Shown here one piece after another: positions 6,371 through 7,709 of a stretch of DNA of 7,709 nt (within the stretch, counting starts at the first letter, position 1; every line of letters starts with the position of its first letter). A program made the position numbers and the translations under genes. Location: positions 1 through 7,709 of the forward strand of contig JASBVW010000057.1 in NCBI GenBank assembly GCA_029961005.1. The letters are read 5' to 3'. The notes under the pieces are model-generated. The model was not told where the DNA came from, ran no database searches, and saw only the letters and a program-made list of their open reading frames with translations. Source of the DNA: Bacillota bacterium (GTDB taxonomy: Bacteria; Bacillota; UBA5301; JASBVW01).

Positions 6371-6384
6371 TGCGTTATACCGCA
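6371..6384. promoter_or_regulatory. Dyad TGCGTTATACCGCA, possible enhancer site
   Basis: The site is palindromic at 12 of 14 positions (TGCG-x-TATA-x-CGCA). It lies between two terminator-like hairpins in AT-rich non-coding DNA, about 180 nt upstream of the -24 element of the sigma-54 promoter. That is a usual distance for an NtrC-type activator site. Binding by the neighbouring regulator is inference. Confidence 0.35.
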
Positions 6385-6454
6385 TTGTGTAGGGTGGTAC
6401 AAAATTTTTTGAAAGATCATTTCTTTTTCTCAAACAAGGAGACAAGCCTCCGCT

Positions 6455-6496
6455 GAGAGGGGATAAATTTCTACCCCAATCCTCTCTTTTCTTTTT
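6455..6496 (+). terminator. Second terminator-like hairpin, possibly an attenuator
   Basis: GAGAGG (6455-6460) pairs with CCTCTC (6481-6486), with an inner GG/CC extension and an AAT bulge, followed by TTTTCTTTTT. GAGG (6457-6460) could instead pair with the upstream CCTC (6447-6450), giving a competing fold. It could back up the first terminator or insulate the sigma-54 promoter from read-through. Confidence 0.5.
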
Positions 6497-6554
6497 CCCT
6501 CAAGGACGGCCATGCCCCAAAACCTCAGATTTACTGGTATTTTGGGCTGCTGCT

Positions 6555-6571
6555 TTGGTACGGAAATTGCT
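6555..6571 (+). promoter_or_regulatory. Sigma-54 (-24/-12) promoter for the Spo0E-like / receiver pair
   Basis: TTGGTACGGAAATTGCT matches the consensus TTGGCACG-R-N3-TTGCW at every defined position but one (T for C after GG). The invariant GG (6557-6558) and GC (6569-6570) are exactly 10 nt apart. The predicted start point is near 6582, upstream of both candidate starts of the next gene. An inverted repeat CCCAAAA (6516-6522)/TTTTGGG (6540-6546) lies just before it. The adjacent operon encodes an NtrC-type activator able to drive such a promoter. Confidence 0.82.
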
Positions 6572-6643
6572 ACAAAAAGTAGAGTGGGAGGGAAAGAGTC
6601 TATGAGCAGCGGCCGCTGGCGCTGGAACAGGGAGGAGAGAGCG

Positions 6644-6808
6644 ATGGAGATGGGGGTCTTTCAGAGGCAACTGGAGGAGCTCTGGCTCGGGCTAAAAGCC
6701 AGGGAGAACAAGGGCACGGTAGATTCAGCTTCCGTCCAAGAAGCAAGCCGGCAGGTGGATCACCTCCTGCAGGCCCTTTTCCCCTCACCCGCCCGGTCGG
6801 AAAGATAG
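6644..6808 (+). CDS. Small Spo0E-like aspartyl-phosphate phosphatase candidate
   Basis: 54 residues, the size of short Spo0E-family proteins, which remove phosphate from Spo0A~P and so hold back sporulation. The visible pattern fits a helix-turn-helix hairpin: QRQLEELWLGLKA, a Gly/Asp turn (NKGTVDS), then VQEASRQVDHLLQALF. The family signature S-Q-E-L-D appears as SRQVD with Ser and Asp kept, followed by the hydrophobic L-L-x-x-x-F that corresponds to LIxxYY. ATG 6644 has GGAGG (6631-6635) 8 nt upstream. ATG 6602 (14 more residues, behind GGGAGGG) is a possible start. A start at 6512 is ruled out if the sigma-54 promoter is used. The stop overlaps the ribosome site of the receiver gene, so the two are co-transcribed. 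Family call is by motif only and moderately sure. Confidence 0.62.
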   Translation: MEMGVFQRQLEELWLGLKARENKGTVDSASVQEASRQVDHLLQALFPSPARSER

Positions 6809-6821
6809 GAGGGAGAGGGGA

Positions 6822-7220
6822 GTGGACCGCAGCGCACAAGTAGTGGTAGTAGATGACGATCCGCGGAGGCGGCTGGCCTTGCGCTCCCTCTTGGCGGCGG
6901 CAGGGTGGAAAGAAGAGGAAATAAAAGAAGCCGCCAATGGCTTGGCTTTCCTGGCCCTCATGAGCGAAGGCGGGTTGCGCTTAGCCTTGGTGGACGTGCG
7001 CCTCCCATTTTTGGACGGTTTGGCGGCCACCCGGCTGGCCAAAGAGCGCCGTCCGGACCTGACCGTGGTCACCTATTCCGCCCTGAAGATGCCGGCCTTG
7101 GCTGAGCGCTCGGGCCGGGCCGGGGCCCGGGCTCATTTGACTTATCCTTTTACGGCGCGGGAGTTGCGCGAAGCGCTGCAAGTGCAGCCTCTTCGGTCAC
7201 GGAAGAAGGCGGCCTCGTAA
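6822..7220 (+). CDS. Stand-alone receiver (CheY-like) domain protein, atypical active site
   Basis: 132 residues, consisting of one receiver domain and a short basic tail with no output domain, as in Spo0F or CheY. The acidic pocket is Asp12/Asp13 (VVVVDDDP). The phospho-acceptor is Asp58 in LVDVRLPFLDG, and Ser86 (VVTYSA) stands at the usual Thr/Ser position. The almost invariant Lys of the x-K-P-F motif is replaced by Tyr108 (HLTYPF), so phosphorylation-driven switching may be altered or lost. GTG 6822 has AGGAGGG (6807-6813) about 9 nt upstream, starting inside the stop codon of the Spo0E-like gene. It shares the sigma-54 transcript with that gene. Possible jobs are a phosphate sink or intermediate, a protein-interaction partner of the Spo0E-like protein, or a decoy for the local kinase. 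A GGCCTC-GTAA-GAGGCC hairpin spans the stop codon. Confidence 0.9.
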   Translation: MDRSAQVVVVDDDPRRRLALRSLLAAAGWKEEEIKEAANGLAFLALMSEGGLRLALVDVRLPFLDGLAATRLAKERRPDLTVVTYSALKMPALAERSGRAGARAHLTYPFTARELREALQVQPLRSRKKAAS

Positions 7221-7301
7221 GAGGCCACATTCGCTCCTCGGCCGGTCCGGCTCCGAGCCAAGCAGCTGAGGTTGGGCCCTCTGCCCGCGAGGGAAGAGGG
7301 C
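7211..7301 (+). other. GC-rich structured non-coding stretch with tandem hairpins
   Basis: Three hairpins follow one another: GGCCTC-GTAA-GAGGCC (7211-7226, stop codon in the GNRA loop), CTCGG/CCGAG with inner CCGG pairs (about 7234-7258), and GCCCTCT-G-CCC-GCGA-GGG-A-AGAGGGC (7276-7301, second GNRA loop). I match no known RNA family. It is probably the 3' untranslated region of the receiver transcript; a small RNA released from it is possible. Confidence 0.4.
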
Positions 7302-7310
7302 TCTTGTCCT

Positions 7311-7336
7311 CCTCTTCAGTGCGGAAGAGGTTTTTT
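7311..7336 (+). terminator. Intrinsic terminator after the receiver gene
   Basis: CCTCTTC (7311-7317) pairs with GAAGAGG (7324-7330) around a 6-nt loop, followed directly by TTTTTT. It ends the sigma-54-driven transcript and separates it from tsaE. Confidence 0.92.
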
Positions 7337-7435
7337 CTTGTCGCCCGGAAGAAGGGGAGGAGGTGAATCCTGCTGCTGTCGAAGTATACCATTGAAAGAG
7401 AGCCAGCCGGGGTAAACTCTGAAGGGGTGGTCTGC

Positions 7436-7709
7436 TTGCAGTCCTGGCAGCGGTTGGCTACGAGCCCAGAAGAAACGGCCTCCTACGGGCGGCTGATCGG
7501 TCAGGTGGCCGGCCCGGGGACGGTCGTCCTCCTGGAAGGCCAATTAGGGGCGGGCAAAACGGTCCTGGCCAGAGGTATAGCGGACGGGCTGGGCATCCAC
7601 CAGGTGGTGCGCAGCCCCAGCTTTTCTCTTCTTCACCTGTACGAAGGCCGGCTTCCCTTTTATCACCTGGACCTGTACCGCCTTGCGGCGCCCGAGGAGC
7701 TTTCGGAGC
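7436..7709 (+). CDS. tsaE: tRNA threonylcarbamoyladenosine biosynthesis ATPase TsaE, 3' end outside window
   Basis: The first 91 codons are seen. TsaE is the ATPase that works with TsaB-TsaD to place the t6A modification on ANN-decoding tRNAs. Visible family motifs are SPEETASYGRLIG near the N-terminus, the Walker A loop LEGQLGAGKT (33-42), SPSFSLLH and YHLDLYRL. The start is taken as TTG 7436 because AAGGGGTGG lies 5-8 nt upstream and this length fits the family. The frame is open back to 7367, and a perfect AGGAGGTGA (7358-7366) lies just upstream of that, with only CTG/ATC codons at a usable distance. A longer product with a non-standard start is therefore possible but less likely. Sequence identity of the family is clear. 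Confidence 0.93.
   Translation, partial: MQSWQRLATSPEETASYGRLIGQVAGPGTVVLLEGQLGAGKTVLARGIADGLGIHQVVRSPSFSLLHLYEGRLPFYHLDLYRLAAPEELSE

Noticed and set aside
5123..6445. A 440-codon open frame on the minus strand opposite the NtrC-type regulator.
   Set aside because: It mirrors the regulator's codon periodicity in GC-rich DNA, shows no recognisable domain and would be antisense to a clearly real gene.
6512..6643. N-terminal extension of the Spo0E-like gene from ATG 6512.
   Set aside because: The sigma-54 promoter lies inside it with a start point near 6582, its base composition is non-coding, and a better ribosome site serves ATG 6644.
1..7709. tRNA or rRNA genes, CRISPR arrays, insertion sequences, attachment sites.
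   Set aside because: No repeat array, cloverleaf, transposase or terminal repeats were seen on either strand.

Overview
The window looks like chromosomal DNA of a GC-rich, spore-forming, probably thermophilic Firmicute of the Moorella/Ammonifex kind. This is inferred from the gene families and from gene starts that are often GTG or TTG behind strong AGGAGG-type ribosome sites; no 16S or marker gene is present to prove it. The visible families are a Gx-type heptaprenyl-diphosphate-synthase-I membrane protein, EndoAI/EndoA (MazEF), a Spo0E-like phosphatase, TsaE and a cyclic-di-GMP-I riboswitch. The two end genes (Gx protein, tsaE) are cut by the window edges.

Left part (1-2707). A truncated Gx-family membrane protein runs convergently into, and overlaps antisense with, a small XRE-type regulator. 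From the same AT-rich promoter region a single ORF reads the other way. It fuses a ribbon-helix-helix MazE-type antitoxin to a MazF/EndoA-type RNase toxin. It is followed by a class I glutamine-amidotransferase-like (peptidase C26) hydrolase and a DedA-family membrane protein whose TTG start overlaps the previous stop codon.

Centre (2708-6355). A clear cyclic-di-GMP-I riboswitch (2795-2893) precedes a 36-codon ORF (2901-3011). Its product looks like a signal peptide followed by a short Gly/Trp-rich tail. Next come a polytopic membrane PAS-histidine kinase and, overlapping it by 4 nt, an NtrC-class sigma-54-dependent response regulator, closed by a strong intrinsic terminator. The predicted P1 stem of the riboswitch contains the ribosome site of the small peptide, so c-di-GMP is predicted to shut its translation.

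Right part (6356-7709). A nearly perfect sigma-54 promoter (6555-6571) lies upstream of a small Spo0E-like gene and a stand-alone receiver-domain gene. The receiver lacks the conserved lysine. A structured non-coding stretch with a strong terminator follows, then the start of tsaE.

Working model (inference): c-di-GMP gates synthesis of a small secreted peptide. The adjacent multi-pass kinase may sense it (or something else) and phosphorylates the NtrC-type activator. The activator, with sigma-54, turns on the Spo0E-like phosphatase and the atypical receiver, which could restrain the sporulation phosphorelay. The parts are visible in sequence; the links between them are untested.
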